From assembly GCA_903831805.1 (NCBI GenBank), contig CAIKZD010000013.1, positions 1 to 39,553 on the forward strand: a stretch of DNA of 39,553 bases, written 5' to 3'. Positions 31,233-38,992 of the stretch are shown here, one piece after another (within the stretch, counting starts at the first letter, position 1; every line of letters begins with the position of its first letter). Source of the stretch: an uncultured bacterium (lineage in GTDB: Bacteria > Patescibacteriota > Minisyncoccia > Moranbacterales > UBA2206). The notes beneath the pieces were generated by a model. It did not search any database. It was not told the DNA's origin and was given only the letters and a program-made list of their open reading frames with translations. Made by a program: the position numbers and the translations under genes.

Positions 31233-31667
31233 ATGGCTAAGGGGTTTACTTTCATTGAACTGCTAATCGTAATTTCTTTGCTCTTAATCATCAGCGTGCC
31301 AGCGGGAATTTTTTCTTTTAATTTTATGTCCCAAATGGCGGTCAAAGATGCTACCGAAGATCTGGCGGGGAGTCTGCGCGAGGCGCAAAGCTTGGCCTTG
31401 GCCGGGAAAGAAAACACAGCTTGGGGCGTGCACTATGACAACAACAATCACAAATTCATCCTTTTTCGCGGTGATAATTTTTCAACGCGTGACACGGCTT
31501 TTGACGCCGCCTTGGAAATAAACCACAACATTACGGTAGCCGGATTTTCTGAAACAATTTTTGCGGAGGATAGCGGTCGGCCCAGTCAGGCATTTTCCGG
31601 AGCGAGAATTTTTTGGGGGAATAGCCGGATAGAGCTTACGTTGAACGCGGAAGGAGTGCTGGAATAA
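31233..31667 (+). CDS. GspH/FimT-like pseudopilin (144 aa)
   Basis: A short leader ends in G4, then FTFIELLIVISLLLII: phenylalanine at +1 and glutamate at +5 of the mature protein, the prepilin peptidase signature. The globular part has SLREAQSLALAGKENTAWGVHY, the arrangement of GspH/FimT minor pseudopilins. First of four consecutive pilin-like genes after pilC; likely part of the pilus tip or initiation complex. A prepilin peptidase is not in the window. Confidence 0.88.
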   Translation: MAKGFTFIELLIVISLLLIISVPAGIFSFNFMSQMAVKDATEDLAGSLREAQSLALAGKENTAWGVHYDNNNHKFILFRGDNFSTRDTAFDAALEINHNITVAGFSETIFAEDSGRPSQAFSGARIFWGNSRIELTLNAEGVLE

Positions 31668-31673
31668 AAACTT

Positions 31674-32150
31674 ATGAGAAAAAAAATAAATAAATTGTAT
31701 CTCAAGGGTTTTTCCATCTTGGAAGTCATTTTGTCAGTGGCGCTTTTTTCCATTTTTTCCGCCGCTTCCATAACTTTTTTTCTGTCCGCCTTGTCTGCGG
31801 AGCAGAAAAGTTTGCAATATTCCGCGGCCGCTACTTATGCTTCGGTCGGACTGGAAGCGGTGCGATCTGTGCGAGATGGAGCTTTTGATGACTTGAACAA
31901 TACGGATAACTCTGGTTTGGATTTTTCGGATGGCAAATGGAAGCTGGCCGGTGAAAATGATCACTTTGATATATACCAAAGAACAATCAGCATTTCTGAT
32001 GTGGCGCGAGATGGTGATGGCAATGTTACGGCGAGCGGCGGGACAACGGACCCGGATATGAAAAAAATCGTGTCCACGGTCAGCTGGCCGGACGGCGCCG
32101 GGCGGACTGTTTCAACTTCGGTTGAAACATATTTATCCAGATGGAAATAA
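31674..32150 (+). CDS. PilV-like minor pseudopilin (158 aa)
   Basis: Basic leader ending KLYLKG (G12), then FSILEVILSVALFSI with Glu at +5. The soluble domain has AAATYASVGLEAVRSVRD, typical of PilV/GspI-like minor pilins. Begins 6 nt after the previous gene. Acidic and Gly/Asp-rich C-terminal part with SWPDGAGRTVSTSVETYLS. Confidence 0.85.
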   Translation: MRKKINKLYLKGFSILEVILSVALFSIFSAASITFFLSALSAEQKSLQYSAAATYASVGLEAVRSVRDGAFDDLNNTDNSGLDFSDGKWKLAGENDHFDIYQRTISISDVARDGDGNVTASGGTTDPDMKKIVSTVSWPDGAGRTVSTSVETYLSRWK

Positions 32151-32159
32151 AAATAGCTT

Positions 32160-32684
32160 ATGAAAAAAAAGACTAGCTCAAAAAAAGGTTTCACGTTTAT
32201 CGAGACGCTTATCTATATAACTTTGGCCACCATGGTCATTGGGATTTTATTTGCTTATGGATGGAATGTGGTTATGGCCAGAGTAAAAGCCAATACGATG
32301 CGCGAAACTGAGTCCGGCGCGGAAGTGTTAAGCGAAATCTTAAAGCGTGAAATTCGTTCAGCCAGCGAAGTCAAAACCGATCAATCGGTTTTTGACAATG
32401 CGCCGGGGAAATTAGTTTTGAATACGGCTGACGGAGAAGTCACGATTGAAGCGAACAATGATAAGGTTTCCATCAAAAGAGGCAGCGCTTCGCCGCAGTG
32501 GTTGCATCCGGACACGGTGCGGATGAGAGATTTGAAATTTACCGCTCAGCTGGACGGCGCCGGCCTAGTGCAATATGTCGGTTTCAGTTTTACCGCCGAA
32601 GCGTATTATCCGGCGGCCGGCGGGCGCAGTGAATATGAATTTTCCATACCGATTGAGGCTGGAGCGGAATTGAGAAACCAATAG
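32160..32684 (+). CDS. PilW/GspJ-like minor pseudopilin (174 aa)
   Basis: Leader MKKKTSSKKG (G10) then FTFIETLIYITLATMVIG, Glu at +5. The body, with ESGAEVLSEILKREIRSASEV and a strand-rich C-terminal region, matches PilW/GspJ-like minor pilins. Start 9 nt after the preceding stop. Followed by the palindrome 32693-32729. Confidence 0.85.
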   Translation: MKKKTSSKKGFTFIETLIYITLATMVIGILFAYGWNVVMARVKANTMRETESGAEVLSEILKREIRSASEVKTDQSVFDNAPGKLVLNTADGEVTIEANNDKVSIKRGSASPQWLHPDTVRMRDLKFTAQLDGAGLVQYVGFSFTAEAYYPAAGGRSEYEFSIPIEAGAELRNQ

Positions 32685-32692
32685 TAATCCCA

Positions 32693-32729
32693 AAGGTTCG
32701 ACCTTAGGCATAGCCTAAGGTCGAACCTT
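32693..32729. repeat. Nested palindrome between pseudopilin genes
   Basis: AAGGTTCGACCTTAGGC (32693-32709), loop ATA, GCCTAAGGTCGAACCTT (32713-32729), perfect over 17 bp. Each arm contains AAGGT-TCG-ACCTT. It shares the core with the palindrome inside polA. Confidence 0.88.
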
Positions 32730-32750
32730 GCTCTAAGAGTAAGAAACATT

Positions 32751-33155
32751 ATGGCTCACAAAAAAAATAAACCAGGTTACATCACGATCACTATTGTGCT
32801 CGTTCTTTTGGTTGTGACGCTCAGCATTACGGCCACGCTGTCTTTTTTGTCGACTGGTGCGGTGCGCACAGCTGAGGCGCGACAATTCGGGGAAGCGGCC
32901 TTTTTCAATGCGGACGCTTGTATGGAAGAAGGTTTGCTACGGATCAAAAAAGATCCGCTGTATGCCGGCGGAGAGGTGACTTTTCCTAACGGCACTTGTC
33001 ATATCGGCGTAGACAATCAAAATGGCTCTTACACTGTGCAAGTGTATTTTTCCGGCGCGGATAAATATTGGCGCTCACTGGAAGCTGACGCCGCATTTGT
33101 AAACGGTATTTTAACCGTGACGAATTGGAAGGAACAGCCGCTTGTGGTAAACTAG
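32751..33155 (+). CDS. PilX/GspK-like minor pseudopilin (134 aa)
   Basis: Leader ending KPG (G9), then YITITIVLVLLVVTLSI. The +5 residue is Thr, not Glu, as in the GspK/PilX type that caps the tip complex. Two cysteines (in ADACMEEGLL and NGTCHIG) could form a disulfide. Last of the four pilin-like genes; the PilM-like gene follows after 4 nt. Confidence 0.8.
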   Translation: MAHKKNKPGYITITIVLVLLVVTLSITATLSFLSTGAVRTAEARQFGEAAFFNADACMEEGLLRIKKDPLYAGGEVTFPNGTCHIGVDNQNGSYTVQVYFSGADKYWRSLEADAAFVNGILTVTNWKEQPLVVN

Positions 33156-33159
33156 CTTT

Positions 33160-34053
33160 ATGTTATTCTTCAAACGTTTCACCATTATTTTCATCACTCG
33201 CAGCCAGCTTCGCGCGGCGGTTTTTTCTTCGCGTGGCAAACTTATTAGAGAAATTGGCCAATATGACTGGACTAAAGAAACGCTGGCGGAATTGTTGAAA
33301 GAAATTTCCGCAAGTGGCCCTAGTCGCACCCGGGTGGTTTTCGGGGAAGGGTTTTCTTATGTGGCCACATTGCCTTCGACCGAAAAGGAACGGGCGGAGA
33401 TTTTAAAAGAGGCACAAGAAATAATCCCGGAAACATTGGAAGGCAATTGGGATTTCAAGACCGAAAGCAAAACCAATCAAGCGGTGCAGATCGCGGCCAT
33501 CCGCAAAACTTTTTTTGACACTTTCAGAAAAAGTTTTGAAGAAGCGGGATTGTGGGTGGAAGCGGCGGAACCGCAATCACTTGTTTTGGCGCGCTTGTTG
33601 CCGAAGGCCGGCACTTTTGTTTTCATCGCCAAGGACGAACGCACCCTATTTGGCGCAGTGAAAAATGGCGCAGTGATAGGGACATATCTTTGTGAAGATG
33701 AGAAGGCGCCGGAAGTTTTGAGCCAATTCCTAGCTTTTACAGAAAAAAGATGTGGCATAAAACCGCAAGCTATCTATATCGATACGGAAATCAATGCCCA
33801 AGCTAGGATTTTCTCTGAAAGTGGTTGCAAAATAGAGTCGATGGAACTTAATCCTTTGCGCGGCATGGCGCTCAAAAAAGATTTTTCCGGTCGAGATGCG
33901 GATGTAATGAATATCGTTTTCAATAAAGAACCGGTCAAAAAAGAAAAAACCTTTTCCATAGTTTCCAAAAGAGAAAAAGTTTTAGGTCTGATTTTTCTAG
34001 TCGGTCTGATTTTAGTGGCAGCGGTTTTTGTGGTAAAATTTTGGAAGAAGTAG
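33160..34053 (+). CDS. PilM-like protein with a C-terminal TM segment (297 aa)
   Basis: Weak similarity to PilM-type actin-like ATPase folds: RSQLRAAVFSSRGKLI, RTRVVFGEGFSYVATLP, EAQEIIPETLEGNWDF, then a second half with AEPQSLVLARLLPKAGTFVFI. The normal PilM nucleotide-binding glycine motifs (FGIDIGSSS-like) are replaced, so ATP binding is doubtful. A basic region and a transmembrane segment near 272-293 follow, as though the N-terminal membrane part of PilN were fused. Probably the cytoplasmic/inner membrane link of the pilus machine. The identity rests on context and fold hints. Confidence 0.6.
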   Translation: MLFFKRFTIIFITRSQLRAAVFSSRGKLIREIGQYDWTKETLAELLKEISASGPSRTRVVFGEGFSYVATLPSTEKERAEILKEAQEIIPETLEGNWDFKTESKTNQAVQIAAIRKTFFDTFRKSFEEAGLWVEAAEPQSLVLARLLPKAGTFVFIAKDERTLFGAVKNGAVIGTYLCEDEKAPEVLSQFLAFTEKRCGIKPQAIYIDTEINAQARIFSESGCKIESMELNPLRGMALKKDFSGRDADVMNIVFNKEPVKKEKTFSIVSKREKVLGLIFLVGLILVAAVFVVKFWKK

Positions 34054-34057
34054 AAGT

Positions 34058-34104
34058 GTTCCCAAGGCGAGGCCTTGGAATTCTCAAGGCCTCGCCTTGG
34101 GAAC
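34058..34104. repeat. Nested palindrome after the PilM-like gene
   Basis: GTTCCCAAGGCGAGGCCTTG (34058-34077), 7-nt loop, then its inverted copy at 34085-34104, perfect over 20 bp. Each arm contains CAAGGC-GAG-GCCTTG. It lies between two genes. Confidence 0.88.
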
Positions 34105-34134
34105 TTGGAGCCTAACAACAAGAAAAACAAAAAA

Positions 34135-35190
34135 ATGTCTAAACAATTTTCAAAAAAATATTTTCCCGGTTTACTACTGTTCTTCTTTTTGGTGATGCCG
34201 TTCAGCTCGAGCTATAAGCTGAAAGATTTCGGCTTCGGCAGTGGTGGCACAGCCAATTCGACCGGTGGCGGCTTTGCTTTAGACGCCATCACCGGCGAAC
34301 AAAGCGGCACCAAGACCACCCCGCTCGGCGGCATCAGTTTACAATCGGGTTTAATCTTCACCGGCCAAGCCAATGTGCCGCTCGCGCCGACGTTCACCAA
34401 TCCGAGCAGCTACTACAATAAGCTCAATCTTATTGTTAATCCGTCCGGCAATCCGACGGACACCAAATTTGCCATCGCCATCAGTACGGATAATTTTGCC
34501 ACCATCACGAATTATGTCAAAAGCGATCACACAGTCGGCGCCACACTGACCCTGGCTGACTATCAAGACTACACGACTTGGGGCGGGGCGAGCGGCATCA
34601 CCGTCATTGGCCTCGCTCCCGGCACGACCTATCAAGTGAAAGTCAAAGCCATGCAAGGCAAGTTCACTGAAACCGGTTATGGCCCGACCGCTTCAGTCGC
34701 CACGGTCAATCCGACTTTGTCATTCGGTGTGAAAACCGACAATCAAGCTGGTCCCTCTTTTTCCATCGATTTTGGCACTATGAACACCGGCAGCGTCAAC
34801 ACCAGTCCACACCACATCGATGTGACCCTGGACACTAACGGGGTGAATGGTGGCCGCGTGTATGTCTATGGCGCTAACGGTGGGTTATACAGTACGCACG
34901 CTAATTACAAAATCACTTCAGCCACTGATCCTAATTTGGCCGGGAGTCCAGAGGGATTCGGGGCGCAAGGCATGACGGGTGCAACATTGTCATTGACTTC
35001 TCCGTATGACACCACTAGTGGCGACTATGTGGGCATTGTCGATCCGACTGTGCGAGAAATTTTCCACACGGCCGGCCCAATTACTGGTGGTACCGGCTCA
35101 TTCCTCTTGAAATCCAAACCGGCCACCACTGCGCCGGCGGCAGGGGATTATGCAGAGCTATTAACGGTGGTGGCAGCAGGAAGTTTCTAA
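34135..35190 (+). CDS. Secreted FN3-like surface protein (351 aa)
   Basis: I use the ATG at 34135 (MSKQFSKKYFPG); an in-frame TTG at 34075 lies in the palindrome. Signal peptide about 1-26 (LLLFFFLVMPFSSS). A Gly-rich region follows, then an FN3-like domain (about 80-175; APTFTNPSSYYNK to TYQVKVKAM), then a C-terminal domain (about 190-351) that begins NPTLSFGV and ends DYAELLTVVAAGSF. The same C-terminal domain occurs in the next gene. Likely a cell-surface or pilus-associated protein. Codons are GC-rich at position 3 (many ACC and GGC). Confidence 0.72.
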   Translation: MSKQFSKKYFPGLLLFFFLVMPFSSSYKLKDFGFGSGGTANSTGGGFALDAITGEQSGTKTTPLGGISLQSGLIFTGQANVPLAPTFTNPSSYYNKLNLIVNPSGNPTDTKFAIAISTDNFATITNYVKSDHTVGATLTLADYQDYTTWGGASGITVIGLAPGTTYQVKVKAMQGKFTETGYGPTASVATVNPTLSFGVKTDNQAGPSFSIDFGTMNTGSVNTSPHHIDVTLDTNGVNGGRVYVYGANGGLYSTHANYKITSATDPNLAGSPEGFGAQGMTGATLSLTSPYDTTSGDYVGIVDPTVREIFHTAGPITGGTGSFLLKSKPATTAPAAGDYAELLTVVAAGSF

Positions 35191-35314
35191 AAAGTTATCC
35201 ACAGTTTTTGCCAAAAAATATAATTTTATCTTTTTTAAAAAGTATGGTATATTTTAATAGATAATAATTCTCTATTCCACATTTAAGTGGGGGACGAAAT
35301 AAAAAAATAAAAAT

Positions 35315-36358
35315 ATGAAAATTAAGTTACTCAAAAGTCTTTCACTGGCGAACATCATTACGATGATTGCCCTCCTAGCTTTCCCGATTGTGTATTTTAC
35401 ACAGAAGGCGGAAGCGGCAAATCCAAATTTAAATTACGCAATGGTAAGGATAGACAATATGACTGCTGGTGGTGCGACTACTGGAACGGTTTGTGCAAAA
35501 GCAAATACTAGTCCAAGTACTGTTGGGAAGGTATTGGTTACATTTCCAACAAACTGGACACTTGGGCTAACGGCTACTTGGACAACAAATACGACAAATC
35601 TCGGATGGCCTACTGGAGCACAGGCTTGGCCAACTATACAGACTCCTGGCACTCCCTCTGGGCAAACTGTGACTTTTACGAGTGGCGTTTTTGCGAACAC
35701 AACAACGCTGTATTGTTTTAACTGGATTCTTACAACAGCATTGTCTAGTTGGGCTACATTACAAAATGACCAGCAAGGTGCTCTTGAACTTCAAACATCT
35801 GGTGGCGCCGTTCTTGATCACTCTGCAATTGCTTTTTCTACTGTTGCCAATGATACTATTTCGGTTACAGGCGCTGTTAATCCAACATTTAGTTTTGCTT
35901 TGCCAACAAATACGGATAACTTTACTACCGCTTTAACTAACGGTGCAACAGCAACAACTACGGGTTCAACTGCAACAATAACGTCTAATGCTAAAAATGG
36001 TTGGACGACGTGGGTGAAAAGTGCTAATGCAGCGTTGCATTCTACTTCACCTGGTGCAACAGATATAACTTCGCCGGGAACTTATGATGGAACACCAACG
36101 ACATTGAGTACTGGAACTACAGGATATGGTCTTAAGGTTACCACAGTTGGAGGTACATCGGCCGCTGCTGGTGAATATATTGCAGGAGCCGATCAGGTAG
36201 GTACGCTTACTACTGCTTACAGTATAGCAGCAACAGAATCAACCCCATCTAACGCTGAGACTGTAACTTTCACTGAAAGGGCACGTGTGGCCACCACTCA
36301 ACCACCAGCCTCTGACTACACCGATACTCTGACCATTGTCGCTGCCGGAATGTTCTAA
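35315..36358 (+). CDS. Secreted Thr-rich surface protein (347 aa)
   Basis: Signal peptide about 1-33 (IITMIALLAFPIVYF, then QKAEA). The mature part is Thr/Asn/Ala-rich. N-terminal half about 35-180 (Cys in GTVCAK and TLYCFNW). The C-terminal domain (about 190-347) starts NPTFSFAL and ends DYTDTLTIVAAGMF, homologous to that of the gene before it. Codon use differs: ACT and ACA for Thr instead of ACC/ACG, suggesting high expression or separate origin. The upstream gap of 124 nt holds a weak promoter (TATATT near 35246) and GTGGGGG about 30 nt before the ATG, plus an exact TTATCCACA at 35194. Confidence 0.72.
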   Translation: MKIKLLKSLSLANIITMIALLAFPIVYFTQKAEAANPNLNYAMVRIDNMTAGGATTGTVCAKANTSPSTVGKVLVTFPTNWTLGLTATWTTNTTNLGWPTGAQAWPTIQTPGTPSGQTVTFTSGVFANTTTLYCFNWILTTALSSWATLQNDQQGALELQTSGGAVLDHSAIAFSTVANDTISVTGAVNPTFSFALPTNTDNFTTALTNGATATTTGSTATITSNAKNGWTTWVKSANAALHSTSPGATDITSPGTYDGTPTTLSTGTTGYGLKVTTVGGTSAAAGEYIAGADQVGTLTTAYSIAATESTPSNAETVTFTERARVATTQPPASDYTDTLTIVAAGMF

Positions 36359-36421
36359 ACCATTTCAAAAACGTTCATCAAAAACTTCTCCACCCGGGGA
36401 ATTTTTTTTATGGAAAAAATG

Positions 36422-36443
36422 TTGCGCGATTCTTGCGCGATTA
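36422..36443 (+). repeat. Two tandem 11-mers
   Basis: TTGCGCGATTC and TTGCGCGATTA follow each other directly. The gap 36359-36614 also holds a micro-ORF, a palindrome and the fic operators. Confidence 0.7.
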
Positions 36444-36487
36444 TTCAAAATCAGGATTTTTTGTATGATAAAGTCATGACAATACTA

Positions 36488-36519
36488 GCGGTCCAACCGC
36501 TTTAGAGCGGTTGGACCGC
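36488..36519. repeat. Nested palindrome upstream of fic
   Basis: GCGGTCCAACCGCT (36488-36501), loop TTAG, AGCGGTTGGACCGC (36506-36519), perfect over 14 bp. Each arm is a mini-hairpin GCGGT-CCA-ACCGC. Confidence 0.85.
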
Positions 36520-36536
36520 GCTCACTTCAGCCTTAA

Positions 36537-36608
36537 AACCGTGAAAAATACTAATTTATGGATATATTTTCACGGTTATGTTGACAAAACCGTGAAAAAG
36601 AGTATAAT
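36537..36608 (+). promoter_or_regulatory. fic promoter with three CCGTGAAAA operators, predicted leaderless
   Basis: TTGACA (36581-36586), 16-nt spacer, TATAAT (36603-36608), then 6 nt to the ATG at 36615. CCGTGAAAA occurs at 36539-36547, inverted at 36567-36575, and again at 36590-36598 within the -35/-10 spacer. The third site would block RNA polymerase if bound, suggesting repression, possibly by the Fic protein itself. Confidence 0.75.
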
Positions 36609-36614
36609 TATCGT

Positions 36615-37487
36615 ATGGCAAAAACACTAAGCTTTTACAACAAAATAATTTTATTGCGTGAACGATACTATAGCGCTTCTAGTGAAAAAGAGGCTCTTAT
36701 TAAGCTTATTTCCGAAGCGGAAATAGCCGAGCAGGTATATAACTCCAATGCTATTGAAAATAGTACGCTTTCATTGGAAGAAACGGAAAAAATACTTTTG
36801 CAAATTGATTTAGACAGATTTATTACCGAGAGGGAAATTTTTGAAGCCAAAAATTTAGCCAGAGTTGTGTCATATATAGATACAAAAGCCAAAGAACAGG
36901 AACTTGGCCTCAGTGTGATTTTATTGCTTCATAAAATGCTAATTTCCAATATTCGCGATGATATTGCCGGAAGATTTAGACAGGACAATGAGTTTGTGCG
37001 GGTAGGGAGCCATATTGCGCCAAATCCCAACGAGGTGACGGAACGTCTGAAAAAAATGCTGGTCGAATATAATGCGGCTAGCCATGAAAATATTATCAAA
37101 CGGATTGCTAAATTGCATCTGACTTTTGAATATACTCATCCGTTTTGCGATGGCAACGGAAGGATCGGGCGAGTCATCAATAATTATCTGCTGATGCGAG
37201 AAGGTTTTGTTCCTATAAACATAAAATTCATTGACAGAAAAAAATATTATGAAGCTTTCCGCGAATTTGATTTGAAGGGCGTGACTGGTATAATGGAAGA
37301 GATAGTGGGCAGGGCCTTAACCAATAGTTATTATAAGCGCTTGGCTTATTTGGAAGGGAAGAGAATTGTTACTCTATCTGATTATGCAAAAGAAAATAAG
37401 CTTTCACATTCCAATCTTATAAACAAAGCTACGCGGCAAACCATAGAAGCTTTTTTGGAAAAAGGAGTCTGGAAAATCGGTGTTTAA
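36615..37487 (+). CDS. Fic/DOC-family protein with C-terminal HTH (290 aa)
   Basis: Fic enzymes transfer AMP or other nucleotide parts to protein hydroxyls. The N-terminal inhibitory motif [S/T]xxxE[G/N] is present as SNAIEN (44-49), so it is a class II, self-inhibited type. The Fic core motif is complete: HPFCDGNGRIGR (175-186). The C-terminal 50 residues (RIVTLSDYAKENKLSHSNLINKATRQTIEAF) look like a helix-turn-helix DNA-binding domain. Together with the three operators at the promoter this points to autoregulation, which is inference. Target unknown. No partner antitoxin gene is adjacent. Leaderless mRNA predicted. Confidence 0.9.
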   Translation: MAKTLSFYNKIILLRERYYSASSEKEALIKLISEAEIAEQVYNSNAIENSTLSLEETEKILLQIDLDRFITEREIFEAKNLARVVSYIDTKAKEQELGLSVILLLHKMLISNIRDDIAGRFRQDNEFVRVGSHIAPNPNEVTERLKKMLVEYNAASHENIIKRIAKLHLTFEYTHPFCDGNGRIGRVINNYLLMREGFVPINIKFIDRKKYYEAFREFDLKGVTGIMEEIVGRALTNSYYKRLAYLEGKRIVTLSDYAKENKLSHSNLINKATRQTIEAFLEKGVWKIGV

Positions 37488-37527
37488 TTTAGCTGTTAAG
37501 CTGTTATAAAAATTTGCTTGGATAGTT

Positions 37528-38991
37528 ATGAAAAAGAAACAAAAAATAATTAAAACAGAAAAAAGGAGGTTGAAAAAATTGGCCAAGTTCCATGTGATTT
37601 TTTCAGTGAGTTTATTTGTTTTCTACGTAGGAATTTCTCTGATTTATAGTCCGGAATTTTTGTTGTCGGATGTGCGGCATAAATTCAAAGCCTTAGCGGA
37701 TGACACTATTGCGATTACGGGGAAAGTGTTGGGGCCACCGGTGGTGCCGCTGGTTTTTGGGAATGCGACTTGTGACACGAGCACTGGCACGTTGTCGGTG
37801 ACGCTCAGTTGGCCAACGGATGAAAATTCAGATAGTTTTGATGTGACGCGCGATAGCTTGCCGTTGGTCACAGGCCTCGCTACACCGCCCTATACCGACA
37901 GCATGGTAGCCATCGGCACAACCTATAATTACATCGTCACCGCGCATGGTCCAATGGGGGCGGGATTTGCTATTTCTGATCCGGTGACGGTCACGACTCC
38001 GGCGGAATGTGCGATTATTCTGCCGTCGCCGGTGGTGAATGTCATTTCGATCAATGGCAAAAGTATTTCAACTTACATCGGAACTCCTGAGATGACTGAA
38101 CTGCGGCCGACCTTTTCCGGCACGACCAATATTCCCAATGCCAAAGTGCATCTGGATATCTACAGTGAAATTATTGCTTCGGCCGATATACAAGCCAACG
38201 CCACCGGATTCTGGACTTGGACACCGCCAATCGATCTGTCACTCGGTGCGCACACTCTTTTTGTGTCAGCTACTGATCCATTGGATGCCACTAGAACCAC
38301 CTCTGCTTCGCAGGATTTTAATATCGTTCAGACCGTGACGAGTAATACTGGCAGTAATAATAATTCATCCGGATCTTCTTCACATAAATCTGCTAAAACT
38401 ACTGCAAATGATCCGGCTGTACCTAAGCCTCCAACTGCCCAAGAAACTGGCCTGCCATTGGATTTTTCTTTAAAAATAGCCAAGGACGCGGTTTTTCAAG
38501 GGAAGGATTTGACCACCGGCCTCAAGATTGCACGCTTGGACGCTCGCTATGAAAATGCGCCAGCGGTGGTTAAATACAGCGTTTTAGATGAAAAAGGGGA
38601 AGTGAAAGAAAGTTTTTCGGACAACATCACATTGCGCTCAGGTGCCGTGATAGACCGCAACATTTCTATCCCGGCATATTATAAAGATGGTCGCTACAGC
38701 GTACAAGTGGAAATACTTTTCGATCATTATGACATCAGCCGAGTGCAAAGTTTTTCGGTGCTGCCTTTGCCGGTGCTCAACTTCGGTGGGGGAATAATCG
38801 CCACTTATCCAGAGTTGTTGAGTCAGCTCGGCACGGCGTCACTCTGGCTACTTCTGGCTTTGATTATTTGGCTGCTGCTTTTTTCACGGGAATATTGGCT
38901 CTATCTGCATGCCCTCCGGCATATTACGGAAAATAATTTAGCTAAAATCGGACTACTGGGGGAAAGAAAAAGGAAGGGGGTGTCACATTAG
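37528..38991 (+). CDS. Two-TM surface protein with FN3-like and Ig-like domains (487 aa)
   Basis: N-terminal basic tail (KRRLKKLAK) and a membrane segment about 22-42, then an extracellular region. About 70-155 is FN3-like (LSVTLSWPTDENSDSFDVTRD). About 165-265 is an Ig-like domain (RPTFSGTTNIPNAKVHLDIYSE, GAHTLFVSATDPLD). A Ser/Asn linker (about 270-290) precedes another strand-rich domain to about 400. A second membrane segment (about 434-452) has a basic cytoplasmic tail. Likely cell-surface, held at both ends. The next gene begins 1 nt after its stop. Confidence 0.72.
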   Translation: MKKKQKIIKTEKRRLKKLAKFHVIFSVSLFVFYVGISLIYSPEFLLSDVRHKFKALADDTIAITGKVLGPPVVPLVFGNATCDTSTGTLSVTLSWPTDENSDSFDVTRDSLPLVTGLATPPYTDSMVAIGTTYNYIVTAHGPMGAGFAISDPVTVTTPAECAIILPSPVVNVISINGKSISTYIGTPEMTELRPTFSGTTNIPNAKVHLDIYSEIIASADIQANATGFWTWTPPIDLSLGAHTLFVSATDPLDATRTTSASQDFNIVQTVTSNTGSNNNSSGSSSHKSAKTTANDPAVPKPPTAQETGLPLDFSLKIAKDAVFQGKDLTTGLKIARLDARYENAPAVVKYSVLDEKGEVKESFSDNITLRSGAVIDRNISIPAYYKDGRYSVQVEILFDHYDISRVQSFSVLPLPVLNFGGGIIATYPELLSQLGTASLWLLLALIIWLLLFSREYWLYLHALRHITENNLAKIGLLGERKRKGVSH

Positions 38992-38992
38992 A

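Noticed and set aside
34075-34134. TTG start for the surface protein at 34135
   Set aside because: It lies inside a palindrome and would put about 20 charged residues before the signal peptide.
35194-35202. Exact DnaA box TTATCCACA
   Set aside because: Only one copy, with no cluster, AT-rich unwinding element or dnaA/dnaN genes nearby; not enough for an origin.
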